Below, one piece after another: positions 1-10,224 of a stretch of 64,000 nt of DNA (position 1 is the first letter of the stretch; every line of letters begins with the position of its first letter). This DNA comes from Patiria pectinifera (taxonomy: Eukaryota; Echinodermata; Asteroidea; Valvatida; Asterinidae), in NCBI GenBank assembly GCA_029964075.1, contig CM057149.1, forward strand, positions 17,188,197 through 17,252,196, read 5' to 3'. Both the position numbers and the translations under genes were made by a program. Below the pieces are notes generated by a model. The model ran no database searches, had not been told where the DNA came from, and saw nothing but the letters and a program-made list of their open reading frames with translations.

Positions 1-992
1 CCCTCCTACTTTCGGGGAAAATCCTGATATCGCCCATGTTGAAAGCTTGTTGGAAAGGGACGACCTTAGATAACGGTCATGTCCGTATAGGCCTATCATT
101 AACGTATAGGCCTATCATTAATATTCATCTCGAGCTTCAATCCGAAAGCTTAGGCCTTCTTTATTGGCGACATGTTGCTTTGTCATTGTCATTCTAAGGT
201 TTTAACAAAGATTTGGTAAGAAATAAATATTATACAACTTAAAGATGCATATACCCCGTGCTCTTCAAAAAAAAGCTCTTTGTTCTCCTAACAAATTTGA
301 AATTTTTATGTTTTGTTTCAGGTGCAAACTACTGTTTTCCGGGTTTTTGCAGAACACCCCCCTCAACTCCAAAACCATATACTAGAAATCAATGGCTACG
401 CAGTCAAAGAAGATTACAAAAAACAAATGAGGGTACACCCGGGATAAAAGAATTCCCATGGACACCAGTGCTTTGCCCATACCTCAAAATTCTTTTTAAA
501 ATACTCAAAACTCTAACAGGTATTCAGGTTACATAGGATAATGATGATCGACACGTCGACCATCTTTCATCTTCTTTCCAATTTTGGGTGGGTTGACCAT
601 TGACTTTTCGAAAAATTCTAACCCGAAAAAGGCGACCCCTCAAACAAGTGATGTTTTTCAAAGTAGAAAAGTAGCCATCTTGAAAAAGGGCCCCGCCACA
701 ATATGGCTAAATAGTGTCTTCAATTCCCCAATTCCATGGCTGTCAGAACTCTCTAATATAGCAGATTTTGAGTGTATAACTTGTATTCATGAGCTCGGCG
801 GACGGATTTTTGGCCTATTAGGTAGGACCCCTAAGTCCCATGTAGGGGATACGGAGTAGGAGCGAGTCGGGGAGGACCGAAAAGAGGGAGTTATTTTCCA
901 TTTGAGAAATCCTCCAAGCGAACGATTCAAGGGTTCACCCCAGTATAAAAATCCCTACAGACACCAATGCCAAATGCCCAAACTTTAAAATT
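1..992. repeat. Interspersed repeat (family R1) and inverted copy of 13.06-14.0 kb
   Basis: Bases 1 to about 870 read as the inverted counterpart of about 13060-14000. The same landmarks occur in reverse order: a segment about a young Cys-poor frame, the block containing the ATGATCGACACGTC sequence, and the GCTCGGCGGACGGATTTTTG motif. The 541-870 part is one member of a family (R1) also seen at 2225-2690, 12590-13450 and 41395-41840. No gene is supported here. Confidence 0.75.
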
Positions 993-1426
993 CTATTTTG
1001 TTTAGAGTGGCTATTGGGGCCCTAGGTCTAACAAACTGGTATAAAGTTTTACACACAATTTTTTACAAATCCAAGACACATATTTAGTGTTTGTTTTTAT
1101 TTTGAGGATTTAGGCCCCCTGAAATTGATTTCTTAATCTTTGTGCACATGCACATGCTCTCTCTTGGGACCTATTGATTTATTCCAGCTGGGTTTTGTTT
1201 TGGTATTGTTTTGTCTGCTGCTGGCTCAAAAATAAATTTAAAACATTCTGGATTTCATGATTTGGGTCAGACCTTTCATAAAAGGACAACAATTCTAGAC
1301 CCAAAGCCAAACCAGATATAGCCTATCAGACCGAAGTTTCACTTCTTGTTGACTGTTAGTGATACAAATTCTCTCTTGTCTTTATTTTTTAGTATAGTGT
1401 TCAAATATTTCTTGCCTCGAATTCGC
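993..1426. repeat. Repeat segment shared, inverted, with 7230-7660
   Basis: This stretch, from the GTTTAGAGTGGCTATTGGGG side to CTTGCCTCGAATTCG, is matched in reverse orientation at about 7230-7660, including the CACATGCACATGC palindromic piece. The second copy continues into the GACTCGAGTC minisatellite of a hAT-like element, so this is probably a fragment of that element's interior. Confidence 0.7.
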
Positions 1427-1458
1427 CTCTTCCATTTTGTCGTGGGTTTTGGTTTCAG

Positions 1459-1552
1459 ATGGCGTTTCGTCTAGTTATGATTTTGCTCATTGCCATGGTA
1501 ACTCTGGATTCCGTGCGCAGTGATTTCACCAAGCCTTGCCCTGAGTTTCCTG
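1459..1552 (+). CDS. Candidate signal-peptide exon of a small secreted protein
   Basis: The exon starts at an ATG directly after a pyrimidine-poor but usable acceptor (TTTCAG, 1453-1458). It encodes 31 residues beginning MAFRLVMILLIAMVTLDSVR, a good N-terminal hydrophobic signal with cleavage expected near SVRS. It ends after one base of a codon at GGTAATAA, so the following intron is phase 1, as in the two cysteine-rich peptide genes of this window. A cysteine follows the signal (TKPCPEFP). The downstream candidate exon at 3082-3436 does not continue cleanly in frame, so the gene may be decayed, carry a sequence error, or use an exon I missed. Family not recognised. Confidence 0.45.
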
Positions 1553-2224
1553 GTAATAAAAAGCATTATCAGCAAGAAATACAAAAAATATTAAAATTTT
1601 TAAAGAAGGAGTTGAAGTGAGAGTGCCACTTAACAAGATGCAATCACATTTTCTCTCGAATTTGAAGTTTATACTGTATTTTAAAAAACCTCATAAGATG
1701 GCTATACTGAGTGCATTGTTGCCGGGGTGCGTAATTTATATTCCCAGGACGGTTGGGGCCAATTAGTCATGAATAATTCAGTAGTTTCGATCGGGCCAGT
1801 ATGTTTATTCATGAGAACAGAACAATGGTATCAAGAGCAATGTTGTTATTTAGTCAACCAGTTACATTCAATTAAAGTACGGTTGTGGTCAAGTTAAACA
1901 TAGTGGATAGCGAGATGAGCTACGGATGCAAAGATCCCCGGTTCGAACCACGTCGTCGCTGCTCTTTTCATCAAATGTTTCCTTCTCTCAATTTATCGTT
2001 GAAATATATTTAATTTTAGGAAAAAACGAGAACGAGAATAAGTATCTTGCAACGACACAAGGAAACATTGAATAATCCATGACTTGGCACCAACCCTCCT
2101 TGGAAAAAATTAATAAACCGTGACCGCGGCATTATTTGACCCCGAGGTGGCGCTGTTGAATGAAAAAAAGACACTTGTGACACAAGGTGGCGCTGGGTAG
2201 AAAACACGGGAAGCTGGTTAATGT
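1553..2224. other. Putative intron with tRNA-like B-box (possible old SINE)
   Basis: Between the two candidate exons I see no coding signal. At 1940-1949 there is a perfect polymerase III B-box, GGTTCGAACC, about 45 bases after a loosely A-box-like stretch (1900-1912). It does not fold as a full tRNA, so a decayed tRNA-derived SINE head is the best guess. The assignment is weak. Confidence 0.3.
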
Positions 2225-2690
2225 AGATGGGTGCAACCATGAAATAAAATTCCCATAGACACTAGTGCTAAATGTGCATACTTCAAAATTCTTGTAAACA
2301 CACTCAGCACTCTCACAGGTATTCAAGCTGCACAGAAAAATGATGATCAACATGTCATCTTTCAGTTTCTTTTCATTTTTTGGTGGGTTGACCATTGACT
2401 TTTGAGATTTTCACACCCAAAGAAGACGACCCCTGTTTTCCCCAAAGCGGAAAAGTAGCCATCTTGAAAAACGATCCCTCCACAACATGGCAAAATAGCG
2501 CCACTTTTGAGCCCAATAACATCCAAAATGCTCAGAATTGGAAGCCCCAAGTCGTCCGGGCCATAGGTTCATTACCATATCTCTTCAATTCCCCAATTGT
2601 ATGGCTCTCAAAACTCTCTAATATAGAATATTTTGAGGGTATAACTTTTATTAATTAGCTCGGCGGACGGATTTTTGGCCTATTTTCAGG
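2225..2690 (+). repeat. Interspersed repeat R1, second copy
   Basis: The segment repeats the order of landmarks seen at 541-870: a TGATGATCAACATGTC stretch, ATTTTTGGTGGGTTGACC, then the AGCTCGGCGGACGGATTTTTG end. Identity is clearly below that of a recent duplicate. The frames across it are not conserved between copies, so it is non-coding. I cannot see terminal inverted repeats or a transposase, so the class is unknown. From 2700 to 3080 nothing further is recognisable. Confidence 0.7.
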
Positions 2691-3081
2691 CGTGCACCCA
2701 GATGGTTGCAGACCAGCAAATAAACTGCCATAGGCCTCGGTGATAAAATACCCCCACTTTTCAATCAGGAAATAAAAAACTCTAAAAGTATTTGAGACGC
2801 TCATAAAAAATAGAGCTTATTTCAGTTTTGAGGGTGTTTTGGGAGAAAACTCCACCCAAAGAGGATCACCCCTAAAAAAGTAGTCCTGAAGCCAATCGCA
2901 ATTTTGAAAAATGATGCGTACGTTCCATCGCAAAATGGAGCAAAGTTTTTTAGGGCCTAATTTCATCCAAATTTCCCATTCACTGTTGCAGTCCTGATTA
3001 TTCTTATATCAGGTTAATATACAGCTACAAGCAAGGCTCTTCAGAACAATATCCTCTTTTTTTTCTTTTGTCTTTCTGCAG

Positions 3082-3436
3082 GAAGTAGACTTTTCTTAAC
3101 CCCTGGGTATTACCCGGACTTGGCGTCAGCCCGGACACGTTTGATGGATGTGGCATGAAGCTCTGCTCACTCGAGCAGCTGAAGACGGCCTATAACTTAT
3201 ATATGGAGGAAGACGAATGGGGCTGGGTGGACCACGAAGGAACACGCGCACGCCTTGCCCTGTGCGAGGTGGGGAGGTGTTTCTATACCAAATTCATGTC
3301 GGGGAAGCAAGTTGTTGGATTCCGTATTCTGACGACGCTAAACTTGAGAGGGCATATTGCTGTAACAAGTCCCTTTGAGCGAAACTATAGTCAAAATAAA
3401 AAAGGAAGACAAATCTTCACACTAATGTTGCACTGA
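3082..3436 (+). CDS. Candidate coding exon, four cysteines, frame problem at 5' end
   Basis: A good acceptor (TTTCTGCAG) ends at 3081. In one frame the sequence from about 3119 encodes a convincing peptide running through PDTFDGCGMKLCSLEQLKTA and on past LALCEVGRCFY, with two C-x4-C pairs, ending at a stop at 3434-3436. Codon composition is richer in G and C than the flanks. The phase-1 intron from the 1459 exon enters a different frame, which meets a stop near 3155. The two could be joined only by another acceptor (for example the CGTCAG at 3124-3129, needing phase 2), by a missed exon, or if the copy carries a frameshift. The true 3' limit is also uncertain. Family not recognised; possibly a pseudogene. 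Confidence 0.35.
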
Positions 3437-4599
3437 TAAAATTCTGCTAACAAAATTTTGTTCATTGCCTCTCGAAAACATTATTTTACCTCGCGCGCTC
3501 GTGCATCATCTAAACACCATTGTTACTTTACACTGGGATACTAATATAATTTGTTAGTAAATAGGTATTACACATTTGTTGGATTTGAGACGTTAATTTT
3601 CTGGTCATTCTGACAAGTTAATCTCCAGTTCCTGATTACAAAATGTTTAGCGCCGAAATCAAAATTAACAAAGGCTACACAGTTCGATTAAATTTGTTAA
3701 ACCGCTTTTAGCAACTGTCCAAATTATTTCTTCCTTAAAAATAAATGAGGTTCCTACGGCACCAGGCAATTTCTCATTTTGATATTCTCGTTTTCATTAC
3801 CTTTTTTATAACAATTTTACTTTTGTAATTTTAATAATTAACACCACGTAGCTTACATTTGAATCTGTTAGAAATGAAATGAGAAGCCAAATTGAAATTA
3901 TAAAAGTAAAACTGTACAGAAAACACTACGATTCCCTCTATTATTTGTATGAGTTACTTTGTGTGTTGTTAAGCAAAACTAACGCTACTCCCTTCTTCAA
4001 CTTCTAAGTGGATGTTGGGGGGGGGGGGCAAAGCCGTCATGTAGACAGAGTCCTATTATTTCTGAGGAATGTCTGTTTGAAAAGCTGCCCTCGTGATCTT
4101 CAGCATTCCCTAACCACGTCCAGAATCAGAATTAGCATGAGATACTCTGAACATGCCTGGCGTTGATCGAGGACACGCCACAACAATAATACTTATAGAC
4201 CTTTCTGCGCTTGGTTGGCAAACTGCATTTTTGCCAACCACGGCCTGCAAAACTATGGAAGGTCTAACACTGCAAAAATGAAGAAGAGTTATTACAGATC
4301 ACCAAAGTATACTTGAAAATACAACATTGTCAACAAAGCTACAACATAATTTCTACATATGCCTTTTTACTATGTGTTGAAGGCGTTATGAGGACTTTTT
4401 TGGAAAAATATGTTGCCAGCCACGGCTTCAATTTATGCGCTTACGGCAGCCCATACAAAATGGCGCCAATGTTTACAAACAAAAGAAAGGCCTATTAGGT
4501 AAATATAATACACATTTGGCAACGTGGGAAATAGGCCTATTGATCGCTGCCGATTTCCGTCTTTTAGCCACTGCAGGGTAACGTACTCAAGAAGCAAAA
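3437..4599. other. A/T-rich intergenic sequence, nothing recognised
   Basis: No conserved frame, splice pattern or repeat shared with the rest of the window was found. A ten-base G run lies near 4018. A short GTTGGCAAACTGC...TTTGCCAACCACGGC inverted piece occurs near 4212-4245. Confidence 0.5.
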
Positions 4600-5000
4600 C
4601 CGAACGCAACGGGTAAATCTTTCGATAATTTTATTCATTGCTGAGTTCATGCATTGTATTACTACATCAGATTAAAAGCAGAAATAAAGAAATCTTGACA
4701 AATAATACAATTATGTTCAAATTTTGGAATACGGATGTTGTTCATCTATAAGAGTATATTTTCTGGATAGTTTTCATTAGCGGCATTTCGGATATTATTC
4801 TGAAACTTATAGTGTTTCTTTTTATTCAAATGAACTCATGTCCTGCTGAGAATATACACCTAGTTTTCACATCCAGTAAAAACTTTTAGTTAAGAGTTCT
4901 TATTTTGTTCTGTAGCCGAAATGTGGAGGGACATAGCTGAAATTGTTCCATAAATAGATTAACATGCTTCCCACCACCGGAAACAAATAAATCCTGTCGG
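4600..5000 (-). other. Likely 3' UTR and polyadenylation signal of minus-strand gene, copy A
   Basis: On the minus strand this follows the stop codon of the short acidic exon at 5001-5035. It ends with an AATAAA at 4635-4630. The matching region of copy B (14250-14695) is conserved in order and also carries AATAAA (14305-14300). A third, more decayed copy with AATAAG lies at about 11690-11830. Conservation of the signal in the two coding copies supports a real transcript end. Confidence 0.5.
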
Positions 5001-5035
5001 TCAAAGCTTCATATCAGCGTCTGACTCATCGGTAT
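5001..5035 (-). CDS. Short acidic terminal exon, copy A
   Basis: After a strong acceptor (GTTTATGTTCACAG on the minus strand) the phase-1 reading gives TDESDADMKL and a stop. If the preceding exon donates a G, the first residue is Asp. The paralogous exon at 14696-14730 reads TDESEADLKF plus stop, with the same acceptor, same length and conservative changes only (D/E, M/L, L/F), which is what coding constraint would leave. The phase agrees with the upstream cysteine-rich peptide gene on the same strand (6872-9430), whose last recognised exon has a donor after its stop. This exon may therefore be an alternative or ancestral last exon of that gene. That link is inference. Confidence 0.5.
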
Positions 5036-5680
5036 CTGTGAACATAAACATAACAAATCACCCTTTATTAACAAAAAGTTTAAGAAACAAATAAAGCTTT
5101 ATTTTGATTATCCGATGATTACTATGATATAGAATAGGCGTGGCCAGCGGGGGGTAAGGGGGTATTTAACCCCCCCCCCCATATTTTGTAAAGACTGCCC
5201 TTTTTTATTCAAATGTCCTTTTTTCACCCCCGCTTTCCCCCCCCCCCCCCAATATTTTGTAAAGAGTGCCCTTTTTTTAACAAGTGCCCTTTTTTGGTTG
5301 CCGTTGCGGTGTCTTTTTTGTTAAATTCCCGCATGTATCTCCGTTAGAAGCACCATATATTGTCCGTTAGTGTGCATAATCGTCGGTTTTGAACAGCGCC
5401 ACCTTCGACAGATGGTACAAGCTTCCCCCCCCCCCCCACACACCCACACACACACACCCATACACACACACACACACTATTTGATTTTACGGAGGCCAAG
5501 TGTCCGGGGGAAAAAAAGTGTCTACATTTCAGCACGGATGTGCAAGTGCCCTTTTCAAAAAAATTACCCCCCCCCCAATAAAAATGACCGTGCTGCAGGC
5601 TTAGTTTTACCTTTTCTTTTCGACTTTAAAATCTTTAAGGGTTTTTATACTCTGTGAAACTGATTCCAAACTGTGGTCGC
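5036..5680. repeat. C-run repeat pair and CA-rich microsatellite
   Basis: Two related halves (about 5150-5225 and 5226-5300) each carry a C run followed by CATATTTTGTAAAG or a close variant and TGCCCTTTTTT. A further C run and CA/CACACCCA microsatellite lie at 5426-5480, followed by the ACGGAGGCCAAGTGTCCGG motif, which recurs at 5770, 9850, 15885, 17005 and 50115. The long frames here are low-complexity artefacts. Confidence 0.7.
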
Positions 5681-6199
5681 AGGGGCGGATCCAGGAATTT
5701 TCGCTGCGGGGGGGGGGGGGGGGGGGGGTTTCATCATCAAAACATTCTGGAATGTAGTCAGGTTTTATTCTCCGGACACTTGGCCTCCGAAAATCAATAG
5801 GTGTGTGTGCGTGTACAAACACTGCCTTATGGGGTATCGGAACAATGGGAGGTACCCTTACAAGGAATGCCCACCGACTTTGGTACCCCACAAGTTTTTC
5901 ACGAAATAGATATATGGATTTTATTCAAAAACTAGGAATTTCCAAGGTGAGTTGATCCGTCGCAAATGGAAGAGTTTTAGAAAAGGGATATTAAGTCCGA
6001 ATTTTAGCCCAGGAAATTAATTCTGGTTAAAATAAGAGCATTTTGACATTAGTGTGCGACATTGCAAAATTTTAGTACACGAGAACAAAGGAAGTACCCC
6101 ACTTCTATGCCTGTGTAAGGGTGTGTGTGTGTGTGTGGTGGGGGGGGGGGGTAGGGTTAGGTTTAGGGTTAATATACCCCCCTCTGGATCCGCACCTGG
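5681..6199. mobile_element. Non-autonomous element with GGCGGATCCAGG ends
   Basis: The left end reads GCAGGGGCGGATCCAGGAAT. The right end reads CCCCTCTGGATCCGCACCTG, an imperfect inverted match, with G runs just inside each end. Its middle (about 5800-6120) is present in inverted orientation at 10225-10520. Such CAGNGGCGNANCCAGG ends are common in hAT-like non-autonomous elements of invertebrates. No transposase is present. A (GT)n tract and three TTAGGG-like units lie at 6121-6172. Confidence 0.55.
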
Positions 6200-6419
6200 G
6201 TCGATGAGTGGTATTCTGTGAAAACGATCTTCAAATCCAAATTTGAGAGCATGTTGGCGAGCAAGGTTTTTTTTATTTAGAAAACTTAAGACTTAAAAAA
6301 GAGGTTCCGTAATCCATTTGGTTTATGGAGGTCGTCTTAAAGTCAAACTGTTTGGCCAAGGTGAGTCTTAAGCACGCTTAACTACAAGTGACATTCAGTT
6401 AGCGAGTCAGTGAGCCAGT
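6200..6419. repeat. Segment paralogous to 14940-15150
   Basis: The order GGTATTCTGTGAAAACGATC, CCATTTGGTTTA, GTCAAACTGTTTGGCCAAGG, TGAGTCTTAAG recurs at 14940-15150 with substitutions. Together with the acidic exon pair this shows that 4.56-6.41 kb and 14.24-15.15 kb derive from one segmental duplication, the former interrupted by the element at 5.1-6.2 kb. Confidence 0.65.
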
Positions 6420-6785
6420 TAAGCCCGGCGCACACCTGTCCGTTTTTGCCGGTTCACCGGATCTTCGGGTCATCGTACGGAGGTGTGCGCAAAAAATTTG
6501 GACCGATCCGACCCTACATCGGGCGACCGGACGATTTTGTTCGCATCCGATTTCACCGGATCCGATTTCACAGGACGCAATATTTATGTTAACCAATCAG
6601 ATTTTACGAAGGAAGTCACATGGTTGTCATCATGTGACTGGTCATCATGTGACTGATTTGTGGACGGAATCGGGCATGTGTGCGGGTAACGTTGTGGTCT
6701 AACCTCCGGTGGAAAACAATATAGGCCTACCGGTGATGCGGTGATCCGGAAACCGGTAAAATCGGGAAAGTGTGCCCCGGGCTTT
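6420..6785. mobile_element. MITE with TAAGCCCGGCGCACAC inverted ends
   Basis: The left end TAAGCCCGGCGCACACCTGT and the right end (reverse complement TAAAGCCCGGGGCACACTTT) form inverted repeats of roughly 25 to 40 bases with mismatches, including a shared GCCGGTTCACCGG-like piece. No coding capacity. It lies just downstream of the cysteine-rich peptide exon at 6872-7003. Confidence 0.6.
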
Positions 6786-6871
6786 ATAGTCAATAAGATA
6801 AATAGAAAGTAGGCCGAGCTTTCGGGATCAACCAAAATCACGATATTACTATGTGGAAGGCATGCACTTAC

Positions 6872-7003
6872 CGTTTTTTTTTTTTGGCGGCCATCGACGC
6901 ACTTTATGCAGACGGCGTGTTTAATCATATTGGTGACTGCAGAAGCCAGGATGCACGCAAACAAGGGGGAAAGGGCAACTATGTGGATTCCACGGATCAC
7001 ACG
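6872..7003 (-). CDS. Four-cysteine exon of secreted peptide gene (minus strand)
   Basis: The acceptor TTTTTTCTATTTTAG precedes 7003. Entered in phase 1 (G from the previous exon) it reads Ala, then CDPWNPHSCPFPLVCVHPGF followed by CSHQYD and a stop at 6923-6921. Cysteine spacing is C-x7-C-x5-C-x5-C. The exon continues 49 bases past the stop to a strong donor (CG|GTAAGTGC at 6872/6871), so the stop is not in the last exon of the transcript. The terminal exon of the plus-strand paralog (39272) shows the same arrangement and the same CDPxNP start. Confidence 0.75.
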
Positions 7004-8462
7004 CTAAAATAGAAAAAAGAGAAATGGAAACAACAGTCATCTCAATAATTAAAGTACGCAGAGTTGTAACGAGTCACTGATTTTGTGACTCGAGTCAGTC
7101 GAGTCATTTTAAAGAAGTGACTCGAGTCGAGTCGAGTCATTAGGTCAAGAAGGTCGAGTCGAGTCGAGTCACAGTGTGTAGTCCAGTCGAGTCGAGTCGA
7201 CCCAAAAATTAAGCTCGAGTCAATTCGAGGCAAGAAATATTTGAACACTATAATAACAAATAAAGACAAGAGAGAATTTGTATCACTAACAGTCAACAAG
7301 AAGTGAAATTTCGGTCTGATAGGCTATATCTGGTTTGGCTTTGGGTCTAGAATTGTTTTCCTTTTATGAAAGGTCTGACCCAAATCATGAAATCCAGAAT
7401 GTTTTTAATTTATTTTTGAGCCAACAGCAGACAAAACAATACCAAAACAAAACCCAGCTGGAATAATTCAATAGGTGTCAAGAGAGAGCATGTGCATGTG
7501 CACAAAGATTAAGAAATCAATTTCAGGGGGCATAAATCCTCAAAATAAAAACAAACACTAAATGTGAGTCTTGGATTTGTAAAAATTGCGTGTAATGCTA
7601 TATACCACTTTGTTAGGCCTAGGGCCCATAGCCACTCTAAACAAAACTACCCCCCCCCCCCAAAAAAAGCTCATAAATAAAGAAAATCTGGGGCAACTCG
7701 GTCAGGGGGCGACTTGACACAATCATCTCCAGACATGCTTTTTCTTCATCGTTTTCGTCCGATAAATCCCCATGAATATCCGAATTATTCATTATTCACC
7801 CAAACACATCAGCTACAGAAAGCCTACCTTTATACCTGCTACTGAAAACCAGAAGTGGAAAAATCATTAATTTTGAGCAAAAAAAATAAAATCAAGGAAC
7901 ATGACAGGGAAAAAAAAGGTTGCAATCTGACGCCACTTTTTTTTTCATTTCAAATAGTTCGAAGTATTTCAACTAAAGGGCTACAAGCTGAAAACAGGAA
8001 CAATTCTGCGATTTTACTGTGATGAGCATCGCTACCTAGTTTTACGAAAAACATAAATGAACCAAAACCAACAACATACCACCTGGAAAAAGCCGCGGTC
8101 ATTTTACAAAACATTCAAAAAAGGAATAGTATGGCCAGGAACTGCTTAATGAAACAAAGACCAGCGAAAATGGCGGCAACGGTATCTTACCTTGACGGGA
8201 CTCAAGATCGTCAGGTATCGCATCATATTGCCGTGAAGACTCTGAAATAAAATGAAAAGGCTATCTCTTGTGACTGACGGAGGCAACATGCTACTTTCAA
8301 TACCGTGATTATGAAACAATCAAAGAAGACCCGATCTAGCTGCATCAATGCCAATTCTATTTTTTTCGGTTTTGTTTTGGTTTAAAAATTACCTTCCATG
8401 GCTGCGTCTCCGAAGACGACACCCAGGCACACCAGAAGAACCAAGCAGATAAAAACCTTCAT
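6921..8462 (-). CDS. Small secreted four-cysteine peptide precursor (gene 1)
   Basis: Three coding exons join without a frame break: 8462-8393 (signal), 8241-8191 (propeptide) and 7003-6921 (cysteine domain), 204 coding bases, 67 residues. Introns are all phase 1 with GT-AG borders. The precursor is a hydrophobic signal (MKVFICLVLLVCLGVVFG), a 17-residue acidic linker (SSRQYDAIPDDLESRQ) and a C-x7-C-x5-C-x5-C domain that would hold two disulfides. It is predicted to be secreted. The signal exon is closely related to that of the plus-strand gene at 33492 (same 70-base coding length, MK.(Y/F)ICLV.LVCLG.V). A TATA box and a non-coding first exon lie upstream. I do not recognise a named family; knottin-like defence peptide, toxin-like peptide or signalling peptide are all open. 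Existence as a gene is well supported; function is not. Confidence 0.75.
7004..8190. other. Intron 3 of gene 1, filled by a hAT-like repeat
   Basis: The first 660 bases hold the element described at 7059-7660. The rest (7661-8190) is A/T-rich with a C run at 7651 and shows no conserved frame or exon copy. Confidence 0.6.
7059..7660. mobile_element. hAT-like element with GACTCGAGTC minisatellite (partial)
   Basis: The left end CAGAGTTGTAACGAGTCACT at 7059 is the same terminus seen at both ends of the 54710-55716 element. It is followed by about 150 bases of overlapping GAGTCGAGTCGAGTC units. Beyond the GAACACTATAATAAC piece the interior matches 993-1426 in inverted orientation. I cannot find the right terminus, so the element is probably truncated or its far end has decayed. 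Confidence 0.65.
8191..8241 (-). CDS. Propeptide exon of gene 1
   Basis: A 51-base symmetric phase 1-1 exon with acceptor ATTTTATTTCAG and donor CAAG|GTAAGA. It encodes ESSRQYDAIPDDLESRQ, an acidic linker ending in an Arg-containing stretch suitable for processing. It occupies the position of the 36-base ADEVAVK exon in the plus-strand paralog. Confidence 0.7.
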
Positions 8463-8469
8463 CTTGACT
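8393..8469 (-). CDS. Signal-peptide exon of gene 1
   Basis: The minus-strand ATG at 8462 is preceded by AGTCAAG after an acceptor (CAATTAG), matching TCAAGATGAAGG at 33487 in the paralog. It encodes 23 residues plus one base, starting MKVFICLVLLVCLGVVFGD. The donor is GAAG|GTAATTT. The start is fixed by this shared context and by the short leader. Confidence 0.8.
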
Positions 8470-9352
8470 CTAATTGTCAAAGGAAATAAAAACCAAGACA
8501 ATTAAGCAGCATGGTTTGGCCACAATATCCACAGATCACAAAAAAATACATTAAAGCGCAGGCACTATACAAAAAGAGAAGGCATCGGAAGTACTAAACA
8601 TTTCGCCCAAACCTTCTCTTTTAAACACGAATGGTATGAAACCAAGAAGAGCTGGAAGCAAGTCGTGTGTGTATTCGAGTATCGTGAAGAAACGAAGAAA
8701 ATTTGTGAAATTATCAATATAAGTAATGATAACTTTAATGTAAACCTAAGGAGGAAAAGTATGGCACAGTGTTCCATGCTATCAAATATACCCTACCTGA
8801 TGGTCTGAACTGCAACAGACGATTGTTTTAAGCAGACAATTTGCTGAAATGTAGATCATCAAACAAACTTGGGTTTCTCACCAGAATGCTACGTTGGGCG
8901 ATGATAATGCATAATCAATGGTTTTGCTTTTTAAAACACATCTTAAGGCCAAAAAAAAATAAGTCGGTCTCTGGTCTGCGCGCGCGTCGATTTTAATCAT
9001 GCGCGTCAATCTTTTTCTTTTTTTTAAAAAAATGTTCCGCGGTAGCTCCAACAGCGCCCTCTATTGCCGCACCGCCTCATTTTTTTTTTACCAAAGAACA
9101 CCAAGGAATGGGAAATTGCACCAAGGCAAATGATCGAGAGCACCAAGGCAAATTATGGAGGACAACAATGTACATGAGGACACCAAAAAAGCAACATAGT
9201 ACCCCACCTTGTCTGTACAATCCAAGCTTGAAGAAGTAAAAAAAAAAAAGCCGAAGTCCCCGCGTCAATTCAGGAACTTTGATCTGACCAGAGACCGAAT
9301 ATTTTTTTTTTGGCATAAAGTAAGAGGTGTTTAAAAATCGAATAACACTTAC
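8470..9352. mobile_element. Intron 1 of gene 1, with a GGCCAAAAAAAA-ended MITE at 8947-9314
   Basis: Within the intron, GGCCAAAAAAAAATAAGTCGG with TCTCTGGTC at 8948 and GACCAGAGACCG...TTTTTTTTTGGC ending at 9314 are inverted partners. The ends belong to the same family as the PIF/Harbinger-like MITE at 35229-35585. The rest of the intron shows nothing recognisable. Confidence 0.6.
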
Positions 9353-9461
9353 ATCACGCTGTTCTTGAGACCACGTCGGTTTGGAAGAGGAAAAATATAT
9401 GTGGCTTTTCAGTTGTCGACGGTCGGAATATTGGAAAGCGGACGAATCCGCGGCTTTTATA
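9353..9461 (-). promoter_or_regulatory. Core promoter and non-coding exon 1 of gene 1
   Basis: On the minus strand a TATAAAA box lies at 9461-9455. Transcription would start about 30 bases downstream, near 9430. A non-coding exon then runs to 9353, where CGTGAT|GTAAGTGTT is a strong donor. The layout (TATA, 70 to 80 base untranslated exon, then signal exon) copies that of the plus-strand paralog at 31995-32093. The exact start site is inferred. Confidence 0.6.
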
Positions 9462-10224
9462 AGTCGAGGCGGCACTGAACAGTGGCGTGACTGGGGGGGG
9501 GGGGGAGCCAAAGTAACGATGGCTCAAATGTTATGATAAAAGTATCATCTACTTGTAAAACTAATAATATGTCCAATTCTGGGCTATCACATAACTGACT
9601 TGCATGTCATGTTATCCTTGATAATGAAATATGGAATGAAACTGCAAACTGATAAAAGAAACAATGAATGATATATTGCCCTGGCGTGAGGTATGCATGG
9701 GCATATAGTAAATTTTCACCAAAGTTGCCCACAGTGGCGTATGCAGGATTTTGTCAACGGACTTCAAACTTTTCGTGCAGCAGGGGGAGGGAGGGGGTGT
9801 AGGTGGGGGGATTACCATTACCGAAATGTAGACATGTTTTTTTTTTCTCCGGACACTTGCCCTCCCTAAAAAAACTCATTATTATGCATAATGCAAATTA
9901 TATGCCCATTTTCAAGGCGCGTTGTAATGGTTGTATGAGCGGGTTTTATTTTGTGGATTGATGTCAGAACTCTCTTACCATTTTATTAAAATAATTGCTG
10001 AAAAAAAATAAGTGTCAAATAATCTGCCGGTGAGGGGGGGGGGGTGGGGGTGGCGGAAGTGTCCCCCTGCCCCCTGGATAGCGACAGCTCTCATTGGTTT
10101 TGTACACGATTTGAGATCATGGACGTTCGGTCAATCGTGGACGTATTGTTTGCGCCCACATTCTTTTGCCCTACATCCACGATTGCCGGTGTTTACACAC
10201 GCACCCACACACACGCTTACATAG
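9462..10224. repeat. Interspersed repeats with G runs
   Basis: 9483-9695 is repeated at 11872-12078 (shared GACTTGCATGTCATGTTATCC and GAAACAATGAATGATATA). 9735-9870 contains the GTGGCGTATGCAGG end and the CCGGACACTTGCCCTCC motif of the G-run family. 10030-10080 is another G-run terminus. No gene is supported. Confidence 0.65.

Noticed and set aside
1895-1965. A tRNA gene
   Set aside because: Only a B-box is convincing; acceptor and anticodon stems do not form.
5370-5909. Open frames on both strands with poly-Pro, His-Thr and Gly runs
   Set aside because: They are translations of C, CA and G runs in repeats and have no conserved copy or splice context.
6152-6172. Telomere-like TTAGGG units
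   Set aside because: Only about three imperfect units inside a transposable element next to a GT microsatellite; too few for an interstitial telomere.
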